From Pycnococcus provasolii (lineage: Eukaryota > Chlorophyta > Pseudoscourfieldiophyceae > Pseudoscourfieldiales > Pycnococcaceae), in contig OW568884.1 in assembly GCA_938743325.2 (NCBI GenBank), forward strand, positions 496,001 through 560,000: a stretch of 64,000 nucleotides of DNA, read 5' to 3'. Numbering within the stretch: position 1 is the first letter of the stretch; every line of letters begins with the position of its first letter. Of this stretch, positions 56,016-64,000 are shown piece after piece. The notes beneath the pieces are model-generated. The model had not been told where the DNA came from, did no database searches, and worked only from the letters and a program-made list of their open reading frames with translations. A program made the position numbers and the translations under genes.

Positions 56016-58709
56016 TTAGGGCGGTGACGCGAACACGCCCTCGAGCGCCTCCGCGCACCGCGCACGCATAATCGCGCTCTTCTCCCCAATGCTCTCCAGC
56101 GCGGAGCGTGCGGCGTCGTCGTCGCCAAAAGCGAGCGTCCACCTCCCGTCGACGATGGGCCTCGAGCTGCTACCACGGCTGCCAATCTCATTCAACGGAA
56201 CGAGAGACGACGTCGACGTCGACGTCGACGTCGCGTCGTCGACGCGCACGACGTGTGCCATGGGAACGCGAACGCGGAGGTGAAGCCAGCTTGGGTGAGC
56301 ACGATCCAGCGTTGCGCCGGCACCGGCGAGAGGGGCATTCGCGAGGGTTGCACCCGCGTCGTCGACGAGCACGAGGTCGTTGCCAGCATGCGCCAGGTAA
56401 ACGCTTCGCTCGGCACCGCGGCTGAATGCAACGCGGCACGCGATGCGATCCCCCGTTCTCATCTCCTCGACGCTGTCGCCATCCTCGTTCGGACGAAGGG
56501 GCGGGGTTTGTGCGATGCTCCCCGTGCCGAGAAGCTCGAGCACCTGCCGCAGAATGATAACATGTCGAGCACGAGTCACCAGAGCACGGCCAAGCGGATG
56601 GCTCTCACGAGATGTCGTTTCGGGAGCATCTGACGACCCGCCTGCGGAGAGCATGCCACCAGCAGGCCTTGCCCCGTCGCCAGTCACAAGTAGCGTGGAT
56701 GATGTGCTTGCGTCACGTTCCAACCTTCGACGCGTCGCGTCGTCGCGGAGCAGCAAGTCACGCAGTGGACTCCAGTCCCGGCGAATGATTGGCACGATGG
56801 CGTCACACCATGCGCCGTCGAGCTCCTTGCGCAGCTCGTCGCACTCCGCGTCAAAAGTTCGGCGCAGGCGCTCGCACTGTGCGTCGTCGAGCTGCGCAGC
56901 CTCGCCCTTAGGAGGTAGCACCGTGTAAAGGAGCCATCCAACCTGGCAGCACACCGCGGATGGGATGCGCCGTGCGCGTGCTTGGCAGAGCACTTCAACC
57001 AGAGCGTCTGCGAATTCACCCCGTCGTTTCAAGATGGGCAGCGGTTCATCGGACGAATCCTCCTTCATCAGCTCATCCAACAGTCGATTGCGCCGGCGTC
57101 GGTGGCGAGGGAGCAGGCCAGCAAGCTCGAGTATGCTTGCGCTCACGTTCTTGCACATCGCCAGGCACGTCAGCACGTCCACCACGCCGGTTGTGAGTGC
57201 CAAGTCCGTTCCGCGAAGGTGGTGCAGCAGAGCACTTTGGCAGCACTTGAGGTGGGGAGCAGCATCTTCCTCCCCAGCATGGCGACCGCTGGCGGCGTTA
57301 TTATTGCCGTCGCCACCGTTGTCCTCTCTGCCGTTTGCACCACTCTCTTCGTTCCCATCCTCGCTTCTCCGGTTGTTCAGCGCAAGGTCCTTGAGAGCAC
57401 GCTCCATCAGCTCGTGTTCGCCGCCTTCTCCCGGCGACGACGAAATGGCCGACCGGTCGTCACTTGCCTGTGTGATTCTCTGCTCGACACCCTCGTCGAC
57501 GTCGCCAGAAGTCAAGCACAGGCGTGCCGCGACACGATTCAGCAGAGGAGGGTGGTTGACAAGGTGCATGACACGCGTGCACGTGTACAGCGCGCAGAGG
57601 GCGGTAGATGCCACACCCTCGCCATCGAGAGGCTTGGTGAGGCTTGCAAGCAGCGGCCCGAACAGGATCGGCTCGCTCAAGCTATCCCAAAGCCGTTCGC
57701 TCAGCTCCGTCGCGATTCCCGCGACGCCAAGGCAGAGAATGTCATTCGAGTAGTACAGCAGATCGCTGATCTCAACGAGCACGTCCTCGATGCGACCTTG
57801 CAGGTGTCTGTCCACCTCGCCGCTCGCGACGCGCTCGTGCAGGTCTGGAACGAGCATGTGCAGGTATGCACACTGCTCCGCGAGAAAGCTCGACAGGTTT
57901 CCAAAGTACCCGCTCACGCTTGGATCTTCCAGCACAAAAGTGCGCACACCTTCTTCGGGTATGCTGTACACGTTGAGCGTGAGCGTGCGTACAGCCGCGC
58001 GCACCATGCTTTCTTCGTGTCTGAAGAATCGGATGGCTTCTGTGTAGAGTGGAAATTGCCTGCGCGAGCTTCCGTCTCTGGTGACGAAGAAGAATTGCAC
58101 CGTTTGCAGGTTGAGTTTGAGCGAGATTGTCTTCAAGAACGAGATGTAGTAGTCGCGCACTTCTTCTTGTGCAAAGTCGAATCTGTGCGTGATGATGTCG
58201 TTGATGTGGTTTTGCGAGAAGAGGTAGAAGATCGCGACGTCGCTTCTAAGGTTCTGCGTCAAGATGGATAGCGTTTGCAGGAGCTGAACGGCGACCCCGC
58301 CCCACCTGCGTCCGCACTGGTTGAGTATTCGTTTGAAGTGCGCCAATGTTTGGTTTTCCAAGAAGAAGTCGAAGAACGACGGTTCGTGCTGGTCCCCCCA
58401 TATCATGAGTTCTGCAATCGCCCTGAGCGTTTCGACGAGTAGGTCGCGGTTGTTTTCGTTGATGACTGGGTGTCTGGCAAGTGTGTCGTGCAGTCTCGAG
58501 AGTTCCTTGATGGTGAACCTCTGCGGCGAGGATGCTGCTGCTTCCCCACTTCCTGCCGCAACCCCCGATGAGTTTCTCCGAGACGCCGAAGTTGAAGGCG
58601 CATCTGACCCTGAGGCATGAATGCCTCCGAAGCTGAACAGAGTCTCCCAGAACGACACTTGTAATGAAGCCGATCCACTGGTTTCAGGAGATGACGACGA
58701 CCGATCCAT
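56016..58709 (-). CDS. CLEC16A/TT9-family endosomal protein (FPL domain)
   Basis: 897 residues from ATG 58709 (MDRSSSSPETSG). The family (human CLEC16A, plant TRANSPARENT TESTA 9, fly Ema) acts on endosomes/autophagy. The FPL domain is clear at about 90-240: NRDLLVETLRAIAELMIWGD, FFDFFLENQTLAHFKRIL, DIITHRFDFAQEEVRDYYIS, FLKTISLKLNLQTVQFFF, FPLYTEAIRFFRHEESMVRA and VRTLTLNVYSIPEE, matching the family closely. A long helical middle and low-complexity loops follow. TGTAA (TTACA at 55999) is about 13 nt after the stop. Upstream, a short array AAACCCTAACCCTAA lies about 300 bp away, with TTAGGG on its coding strand. Confidence 0.93.
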   Translation of the reverse strand: MDRSSSSPETSGSASLQVSFWETLFSFGGIHASGSDAPSTSASRRNSSGVAAGSGEAAASSPQRFTIKELSRLHDTLARHPVINENNRDLLVETLRAIAELMIWGDQHEPSFFDFFLENQTLAHFKRILNQCGRRWGGVAVQLLQTLSILTQNLRSDVAIFYLFSQNHINDIITHRFDFAQEEVRDYYISFLKTISLKLNLQTVQFFFVTRDGSSRRQFPLYTEAIRFFRHEESMVRAAVRTLTLNVYSIPEEGVRTFVLEDPSVSGYFGNLSSFLAEQCAYLHMLVPDLHERVASGEVDRHLQGRIEDVLVEISDLLYYSNDILCLGVAGIATELSERLWDSLSEPILFGPLLASLTKPLDGEGVASTALCALYTCTRVMHLVNHPPLLNRVAARLCLTSGDVDEGVEQRITQASDDRSAISSSPGEGGEHELMERALKDLALNNRRSEDGNEESGANGREDNGGDGNNNAASGRHAGEEDAAPHLKCCQSALLHHLRGTDLALTTGVVDVLTCLAMCKNVSASILELAGLLPRHRRRRNRLLDELMKEDSSDEPLPILKRRGEFADALVEVLCQARARRIPSAVCCQVGWLLYTVLPPKGEAAQLDDAQCERLRRTFDAECDELRKELDGAWCDAIVPIIRRDWSPLRDLLLRDDATRRRLERDASTSSTLLVTGDGARPAGGMLSAGGSSDAPETTSRESHPLGRALVTRARHVIILRQVLELLGTGSIAQTPPLRPNEDGDSVEEMRTGDRIACRVAFSRGAERSVYLAHAGNDLVLVDDAGATLANAPLAGAGATLDRAHPSWLHLRVRVPMAHVVRVDDATSTSTSTSSLVPLNEIGSRGSSSRPIVDGRWTLAFGDDDAARSALESIGEKSAIMRARCAEALEGVFASPP

Positions 58710-59369
58710 TTGAACCGAGAGAGAGACAAGAGCAGTAGGATACGACACGAACACGACGATAATGAGGCGAAGATTGCCAAACAACAGCAAGACTGCCAAA
58801 CAACAAGAATAAGAGCACAAGCCTTCTTGAAAGGTGGTACGACGAAGCTATGGTAGGTACCCGTAGGCACAAGAGGAAAGGAAAGTACGAGAAATAAATG
58901 GCGTCGTTTGAATTGCGAAATGATGCCCCAAGGATGCCTGTGAGGATACGCGCGGAGCAATCACTACGATAACCCTAGTTGCTAGTTGAGGGGAGTGGGG
59001 TGTGTGGAAACCCTAACCCTAATCTAGCTAGAATAGAACTATGGAGGTCTGGTTTGGGGGTTGGAGTTTGGGGGTTGGAGTTGGAGTTGGGGTTTGGATT
59101 TACTTGTGGGCAGGTCTACTGGGCTGCACCATGCCCGTGTATTCGCGGTGTGCGAACGCAGAGAGCAGAGAGCGGAGAGCGGAGAGCAGAGAGCAGGGTG
59201 GACTGCAGGCTATTGTGACTCCCTTCCCTCCCCTCCCCGGCCCTTCACTATCCCTCTTGGCTTCTTCAGGCGTCCCCTTCAGGCGAGGCTGCGAGGCACT
59301 GTGCACAGTCACCAGTATGTAAACTTTACCCTACTTTATGGTGTCCTGTACTGCTAACCTTAAGTGACA
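58710..59369. other. Divergent promoter between CLEC16A and the F-box cyclin
   Basis: 660 bp shared 5' region with a CTACGATAACCCTAG copy (58963-58977), a short CCCTAA array (59008-59023), a GGAGTTTGGGGGTT repeat tract (59055-59095) and AGAGCGGAGAGC repeats (59161-59200). No gene is seen. Confidence 0.65.
59008..59023 (-). repeat. Short CCCTAA array in a divergent promoter
   Basis: Two CCCTAA units (AAACCCTAACCCTAA), about 300 bp from CLEC16A and 350 bp from the F-box cyclin. Confidence 0.65.
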
Positions 59370-61313
59370 ATGCCTTTATGGCCTGCTAAGAAAAGGAAAC
59401 GAGAGGACACCTCGCAGTTCACAGATCAGGCCACATTCAAAGGTCATATGTCGGGTTCCATAGAAGACTTCAAGAGAGCTGTGTCCACGAACCCTGAAGA
59501 TGCCTTGCAAGCTCTGGACGCAGTCGCTGGAACAGCTCAAGAAATAAAAGAACGTCTCTTAAGATGTTCGTTGGGAGGTCTCCCACAGGAGGTACTCGCA
59601 GAAGTGCTATCGCACGTACCTGAGAAAAACCTTTGCGAAGCGCTAAGCACTTGCGAAAAAATTAGCAAGACTGCGCGCGCCGTGTGGCGCTTGAAGTGTA
59701 TTCGCATCATCAAAGCGACATGCGAACAAGCCGCTGGTACGGATACTATGCCAGTGAACTTGCCGAGGACACTTGCCGAGAATGAGGATACGGCTTCCGC
59801 CATGAAATACCTGTATGATGCTCCAAATATGCTAAATGTTTCCTCCAAGGAGATAGACGACGATGACAAAGATGACGACGGTGAAAACAAAAAACCGCGC
59901 GCTTTCTACCAATACCTATGCCATCGGCTCCACTGGCAGGTGATGGCCCGTCGCGTGAGCCCAAATCGCCTGCAAGCGCCAGTTTGCGACCAGTATGCAA
60001 CGGTGGGCACGTCGTACATCGGAGGCGATGCGAGCAAGCTGACGTACATCGAGCGCGCGCAGTGCGTTGGCTGGTTGCTCGAGGTCGGCGACGAGTACGA
60101 CCTGCCAGCACGCACGATGCATCTTGCGGTAAGCTACCTTGACCGTGCGTTGGGTTGTGCTCAGCTGTCGATGCTCTCGACGCGATCGGGCGGAAAAAAG
60201 AAAGCTGTAGTTAGCCGAAACAATGTGCAGCTGATCGGAACGGCGTGTCTTGCGCTGGCGTTGGCACACCACCGTGGTTTTGCGGCGGCAGCTGGTGATA
60301 AGCCACCCACCCGGCACGACGACGGCACCGTCACGACGGCACCCACTAACCCCCCGTTCACCTTCTTCGTTGAGCTCATGGACAACGCGTTCACGGCTCA
60401 CGAAATTGCACTGGCTTGCGGAATGCTGCTGTTCCACGTTCTTGACGACGAGCGTGCGCTTTCGGCTGAAGTGCTCGTCGGCCCTGGGTGCCGCTTCACA
60501 TTAGAACGATGGCAGGCGCTAAGCAAGGCAACTCTGCCCGCTCGTGTTCTCGATGACATCGACGCACGGCGCGCGTCACAGAACGGAAATCTGCAGACGC
60601 CTGCGGAGAACTTCCAGCTGAATGATGACACTATCCGACGCGCGGACCTTGCTCTGGGTCCTCAAGGGATCAGTGTTTCGGAAAGAGAAGCAAGCCTACG
60701 TGCGGGGCAGAACCCTGCGCAAAGCGTTCGCGTCGCCCCGAGCTCGGACGAGCTGCGAAGTCTGCTCTGCCGTCTTAAGTGGGCGCACCTCGAGCAGCCA
60801 AGCCGCGACTGGCTGTCCGTCTTCCTCTCCACGAACGAGTGGTTCGGCGGAGACGAAAGGGGTGTCACGCACTACGCCAAGTACCTGCTGGAGCTTGCGC
60901 TGGTGAGTCCTCTTGGACTCAAGCACCGGCACGCCGACCTCGCCGCGGCTGCCGCCTGGCTTGCGCGCTTCGTGTCTCGCATGCGCTTTCAGCCGGTGCC
61001 CGCGCCTGAATCGGGTCCGGACGAAGTTGCAAGTGCGGCGGCGACTGCCGTGTCGAAGTGCCACGAAAGCATGCCTGCACGCATTGGATGTGCGGTGGAC
61101 CAGATCAAGGTGCCCATGATGCCGCCGTGCACGCTGGCCGATGGCACCGCCGCATCGCCTGTTCTGATCCATGGCTTCGCGGATGCGCAGTGCGTACCAC
61201 CGAAGGCTGTATCTTCCGCGATCCGCACGCTTGCGTGTATCGCGTGGGATCCCAAGGATGTTGCTGGGATCGTGCAGCCTACGGCTGCCGAGACGACGAC
61301 GGCGCTACGATGA
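59370..61313 (+). CDS. F-box plus cyclin-box protein (cyclin F-like architecture)
   Basis: 647 residues from ATG 59370. An N-terminal NLS-like KKRKRE is followed by an F-box (about 67-107; LGGLPQEVLAEVLSHVPEKN, LCEALSTCEKISKTARAVW). Residues about 225-340 form a cyclin box (IERAQCVGWLLEVGDEYDLP, ARTMHLAVSYLDRALGC, VQLIGTACLALALAHH), followed by a second helical fold (about 460-560, RDWLSVFLSTNEWF). An F-box protein is a substrate receptor of SCF ubiquitin ligases; cyclin F combines this with a cyclin fold. It differs from animal cyclin F in length and in a poly-charged insertion. The stop TGA at 61311-61313 overlaps the ATG of a small downstream ORF. No TGTAA occurs until 61791. Confidence 0.7.
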   Translation: MPLWPAKKRKREDTSQFTDQATFKGHMSGSIEDFKRAVSTNPEDALQALDAVAGTAQEIKERLLRCSLGGLPQEVLAEVLSHVPEKNLCEALSTCEKISKTARAVWRLKCIRIIKATCEQAAGTDTMPVNLPRTLAENEDTASAMKYLYDAPNMLNVSSKEIDDDDKDDDGENKKPRAFYQYLCHRLHWQVMARRVSPNRLQAPVCDQYATVGTSYIGGDASKLTYIERAQCVGWLLEVGDEYDLPARTMHLAVSYLDRALGCAQLSMLSTRSGGKKKAVVSRNNVQLIGTACLALALAHHRGFAAAAGDKPPTRHDDGTVTTAPTNPPFTFFVELMDNAFTAHEIALACGMLLFHVLDDERALSAEVLVGPGCRFTLERWQALSKATLPARVLDDIDARRASQNGNLQTPAENFQLNDDTIRRADLALGPQGISVSEREASLRAGQNPAQSVRVAPSSDELRSLLCRLKWAHLEQPSRDWLSVFLSTNEWFGGDERGVTHYAKYLLELALVSPLGLKHRHADLAAAAAWLARFVSRMRFQPVPAPESGPDEVASAAATAVSKCHESMPARIGCAVDQIKVPMMPPCTLADGTAASPVLIHGFADAQCVPPKAVSSAIRTLACIAWDPKDVAGIVQPTAAETTTALR

Positions 61314-61645
61314 GCACCCCCACTTCCTCGACTCGGCTTGCCGAGGACACGGCTCGCGAGATTGTGCGTCGCATTTGCGCGAGGTATACGAGGCCTTGTT
61401 TTAGTGGCGTGGCTGAATGGAACAAGCCATTCAATTTGCACATTCTTCTCTCAATTCATTCCTCTCCTACACAGCGCGACGAGAATAGGAGATCCTCGTC
61501 ATCAAATGCCAAGGAGGCTTCAGCTGCTCAGGTTAGATCTGCCGCAGCTGCGGCGGCGGACGGCGGTGCGCCGCGCCGCGCAACGGGCGCCTGCAGCAGA
61601 TGTGGCGATGCGAAACTTGCGGTTGAGGAACTGGAAGGCTTCTAG
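61310..61645 (+). CDS. Small ORF overlapping the F-box cyclin stop (ATGA)
   Basis: A 111-residue frame whose ATG (61310) overlaps the upstream stop by 4 nt. The sequence has TSSTRLAEDTAREIVRRICA, a Ser/Ala-rich middle and CSRCGDAKLAVEELEGF at the end, with one CxxC. No family is recognised. The nearest TGTAA (61791) lies beyond it, so an mRNA carrying both frames is plausible; bicistronic transcripts are known in green algae. It could equally be 3' UTR or hide an intron that extends the cyclin. Confidence 0.35.
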   Translation: MSTPTSSTRLAEDTAREIVRRICARYTRPCFSGVAEWNKPFNLHILLSIHSSPTQRDENRRSSSSNAKEASAAQVRSAAAAAADGGAPRRATGACSRCGDAKLAVEELEGF

Positions 61646-62336
61646 AAGGGCACAACTTGATTCGCGTCACGATACGCGCAAGAGAAATGAGTTATCGTAG
61701 TGAGTGGATGATTGAGTTGATCATGCAAATCAAACCAAGAAAATTCAGTCAGTCCGCATTCCTCGAATCAAGTCTAAGCCCGACCGAAGGTGTAATGATA
61801 TCAACGTTCATTTTTTGAAGTAGATTTCCTTTTCGACGAGTCCGTAGTGCGCGAGTCTTTTGACGAGCAGCGCCCTGCCTGCGTCGTTGGCGTCATCCCA
61901 ACCTTGTGCTCTAGGAATGGCTCTCATATATGTGTATGAACGTACAGCTTCTCCGTTTTCGCGACAGCACAGCCACCGCCTCGGCCACGGTCACGGTCAC
62001 GGAGCGAGGAGGTGTGGTTTGGGGGTCGGAGTACGGCAGTTTGGTTCAGTTTGGGGTTGGATCTGTTTGGGGGTTTGATCCGTTTGGGGGTTGGAGTGCC
62101 GGGTAGGTGGGTGGAGTTCGGTGTGTGTTGGTTCCCCTTTCTCCCATGTAGTCTCCCATGTAGGGGATATGTGTGATTGAAACATCCTTTTTCTTGCTTT
62201 GATTTCTCCGCGTACTGTACCGTATCATCTCTCTCCGGATAGGATAAGATACCTTCATCTTGTTGACTTCACGTTCACAGTCACAGTCTACTGTCACTCC
62301 ATACCGTACGTATAGTCGTCACTCGTCACTCGTCAC
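61646..62336. other. Intergenic with a possible short minus-strand ORF
   Basis: Contains a CTACGATA copy in reverse (near 61691), a TGTAA at 61791, a possible 39-codon minus-strand ORF (61808-61927), a GTTTGGGGGTTGGA repeat tract (62015-62100) and CACTCGTCA repeats just before the hydrolase start. No certain gene. Confidence 0.5.
61808..61927 (-). CDS. Possible small ORF or exon, 39 aa
   Basis: Encodes MRAIPRAQGWDDANDAGRAL then LVKRLAHYGLVEKEIYFKK. The composition (aromatic, charged, no low complexity) is protein-like and unlike the frames around it, so it may be the last exon of a minus-strand gene whose other exon is not found. No domain is recognised. Confidence 0.25.
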   Translation of the reverse strand: MRAIPRAQGWDDANDAGRALLVKRLAHYGLVEKEIYFKK

Positions 62337-63221
62337 ATGTCGTCGTCGCTGATTGGTGTGCGTGACCACGTCACAACGAACGATAACGTTGAGCTCGTCG
62401 TGGAGAGCTTTGGAAGCACGGCGCCTTCCGCAACTGTTGTTTTGCTCATACACGGGTGGTCAGGATCGAGACGGTCATTCAAAGCGAACGCCGCAGCCAT
62501 TGCCGCTCTTTCGCCGAACGTAAGGGTCGTCACGTACGACCAAAGATTCCACGGCGACTCCGCGAAACCGGAATGGGGACACCACATCGCGCGGCTCGCC
62601 GCTGACCTGCACGCAGTCTTGACGACGTTGAACCTCGCGGACGTGACGGCCGTCGGAACGTCCTTGGGATGCGCGGTGCTGTGGTCGTACGTCGAACTCT
62701 TCGGGCAGGAACGACTAGGCCAGCTCGTATTCGTCGACCAGGCGCCGCTTCAGAACCGCGTTCCGGACTGGGAACTAGGAAGCAAAGGGTGCTACGACAC
62801 AGTGTCGTATGCAGGACTCGTCAGAGCACTCAACGCAGGCATGAAGCAGTTTGCAAACGGCAACGTGCTTGCGTGTGCGACGCTCCCTCTCAGTGCCGAC
62901 CTTCTCGCCGTGCTCGAGGAGGATACCCTGAAGTGCTCGGCGGACGACCTTGCGGCGCTCATGTACGACCACACCGTGCAGGACTGGAGGCGCATATTAC
63001 CGCGTATTACGATCCCGGTCCTGAACGTCGCCGGCGCGCAGAGCGCCATCTTCCCGCCTGAAGGCGTGCACGTGGTTGGCGACTTGTGTGTCGACGGCGT
63101 GAATGTGACGTTCGAGCGAAGTAACCACTGGCTGTACATGGAGGAGCCTGAGAAGTTCAACGCGATGCTCCTTAAGTTTGCCACCGACGGAGAGCGTCCT
63201 TCGAACGGCGCGCGACTTTGA
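62337..63221 (+). CDS. Alpha/beta hydrolase
   Basis: 294 residues from ATG 62337 (MSSSLIGVRDHVTTNDN). Oxyanion motif VVLLIHGWSGSRRSF (about 38), VVTYDQRFHGDSAKP, nucleophile elbow AVGTSLGCAVLW (GTSLG, about 107), LVFVDQAP, and the catalytic His in ERSNHWLYMEEPEKF (about 264). The Ser-Asp-His set looks complete. The fold resembles soluble epoxide/ester hydrolases of bacterial type, with no targeting signal. The substrate is unknown. No TGTAA is seen just after the stop. Confidence 0.85.
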   Translation: MSSSLIGVRDHVTTNDNVELVVESFGSTAPSATVVLLIHGWSGSRRSFKANAAAIAALSPNVRVVTYDQRFHGDSAKPEWGHHIARLAADLHAVLTTLNLADVTAVGTSLGCAVLWSYVELFGQERLGQLVFVDQAPLQNRVPDWELGSKGCYDTVSYAGLVRALNAGMKQFANGNVLACATLPLSADLLAVLEEDTLKCSADDLAALMYDHTVQDWRRILPRITIPVLNVAGAQSAIFPPEGVHVVGDLCVDGVNVTFERSNHWLYMEEPEKFNAMLLKFATDGERPSNGARL

Positions 63222-63310
63222 GCTGAGTACCCGGTAATCAGAATGTGACAAATAATCAGAAAAATAAACAAAAATCAAAAGCATTTATTTTTACATCCAT
63301 CTAATCGAAT

Positions 63311-63886
63311 CTAGCCGCGTTGTCTCTTCGCACGCGAAGACGTTCGCTTGGGTGGTTCTTCGCTCGCAGGTTCTGCGTCGCCCGGAGACGGCTCCGACTC
63401 CGCCTTTCTCTTCCTCTCCACCGTGGCAGTTCTCTTTGCGGGCGTCGACGCTACCGGCGGCGGCGCTGGTCTGTGCGTATTCGGGTCGACGAGCACGTCC
63501 CCTCTCTCGCCGTTGATTCCTTCCTTCGACGCGTCCTTGAGCGCGGTTCCCCTCACCGCTGCGGCAATCAAGTCGTCCGGGAACGGCGACGGTGGCGCAG
63601 CGTTCTCCGCGATGCCCGCGTCGACAAGTAGCGAAAGCTGCACTCCTTTTGCGTTTCTGATGGCGTTGTCGCCCCACGGCGCGGCCCTGATTACGCTCGC
63701 GCCGTTCCCGTTGGCTTTTCCGTTGCTCTCCGCGGCGCACCCCGCGGCGGCGTGCAGCGCGTCCGTCGCGGAGATGGCGAGCGCGAGCGCGAGCGGCGGT
63801 CGGTACGGCGCGACGAGCGCGCACACGTCGATCGGCGTGTACGCTCCGTGAGGTGCGGCGTCCTCCAAACCCATATCGGACGCCAT
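63311..63886 (-). CDS. Hypothetical nuclear-type protein, 191 aa
   Basis: 191 residues from ATG 63886. The N-terminal half has an unrecognised alpha-rich domain (MASDMGLEDAAPHGAYTPID, DVCALVAPYRPPLALALAIS), the middle PWGDNAIRNAKGVQLSLLVD, and the C-terminus a Pro/Lys-rich tail with two basic clusters (ERKRKAES and SRAKRQRG) like a bipartite nuclear signal. TGTAA (TTACA on + at 63291) is about 16 nt after the stop. Its promoter faces a TTAGGG array at the window edge. Confidence 0.6.
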   Translation of the reverse strand: MASDMGLEDAAPHGAYTPIDVCALVAPYRPPLALALAISATDALHAAAGCAAESNGKANGNGASVIRAAPWGDNAIRNAKGVQLSLLVDAGIAENAAPPSPFPDDLIAAAVRGTALKDASKEGINGERGDVLVDPNTHRPAPPPVASTPAKRTATVERKRKAESEPSPGDAEPASEEPPKRTSSRAKRQRG

Positions 63887-63983
63887 TCCACGGCCAGCGA
63901 GGTAATGATAATGAGCCTGGGGAAAAGAAACACCAGGAAACCAAAGGGGAGAGTGAAGTAAAAAGTAGGGGTTGGTTGATCCG

Positions 63984-64000
63984 TTAGGGTTAGGGTTACG
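63984..64000 (+). repeat. TTAGGG array at the window edge
   Basis: Two units and part of a third (GTTAGGGTTAGGGTTACG), about 100 bp upstream of the last minus-strand gene; may continue outside. Confidence 0.75.

Noticed and set aside
56982-58271. A 429-codon open frame on the + strand
   Set aside because: Antisense shadow of the CLEC16A gene, whose motifs are clear.
63984-64000. Chromosome end
   Set aside because: The TTAGGG run is only two to three units and similar runs occur throughout the window, so it is not evidence of a telomere.

Overview
This window looks like a gene-dense nuclear contig from a green alga, probably a prasinophyte-type flagellate. The evidence is the gene content plus the pentamer TGTAA, the known chlorophyte polyadenylation signal, which lies within about 60 nt of many stop codons on both strands. 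Plant/green-lineage genes include a CrtZ/BCH-type beta-carotene hydroxylase, a DET1 homologue, a WAT1/MtN21-like EamA transporter, a plant-form NDUFB9 and a plant-form mitochondrial bL20. Centrin and a SHIPPO-like protein point to a flagellum. Most genes are intronless. Three have one short phase-0 GT-AG intron that I could place by eye: centrin, the EamA transporter and NDUFB9. The species is not determined.

Layout: 1-5.8 kb holds a threonine ammonia-lyase 3' end, a small unknown protein, Dus1 with a C-terminal CCCH finger, TTC1 and OTUD6. 5.9-15.2 kb holds a SAP+CHAD protein, a spliced centrin and a 1,887-aa VPS13-like lipid-transfer protein. 15.3-18.4 kb is a divergent pair: a fucosyltransferase-like enzyme and a PAN+cyclophilin-like membrane protein. 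19-28.8 kb holds PdxT, COQ3, an unknown protein, DET1, the EamA transporter, an alpha/beta hydrolase and bL20m. 29.4-31 kb is an EF-hand membrane protein with a Cys-rich reading frame beside it. 31.5-35.8 kb is a mobile-element island: a 5'-truncated plant-mariner-type transposase with a very long acidic/proline tail, an 85-bp direct repeat, and a PHD+methyltransferase-like coding region. 36.3-43.3 kb holds a UIM/GAT-like protein, a DOMON membrane protein, a SHIPPO-like protein and an unknown coiled-coil protein. 43.4-44.7 kb is tandem repeats, including a 591-bp unit present twice. 45.4-52.7 kb holds NDUFB9, Maf, beta-carotene hydroxylase and a P2B Ca2+-ATPase. 53.15-53.77 kb is a 614-bp foldback MITE. 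54.4-64 kb holds ARPC3, a small EF-hand protein, CLEC16A/TT9, an F-box+cyclin protein with a small ORF overlapping its stop, an alpha/beta hydrolase and a nuclear-looking unknown.

The most striking non-coding signal is a set of at least 12 short TTAGGG/CCCTAA arrays. Every one lies 5' of a gene, typically 40-280 bp before the start codon, and none lies between convergent genes. They look like a promoter or leader element rather than chromosome ends. A second, independent signal is a 12-mer (CTCATTCAGTAA) found 14-30 nt after three stop codons in genes that lack TGTAA.

The genes do not form one pathway; this is a normal eukaryotic gene mix. Identifications rest on motif recognition by eye, without database searches.
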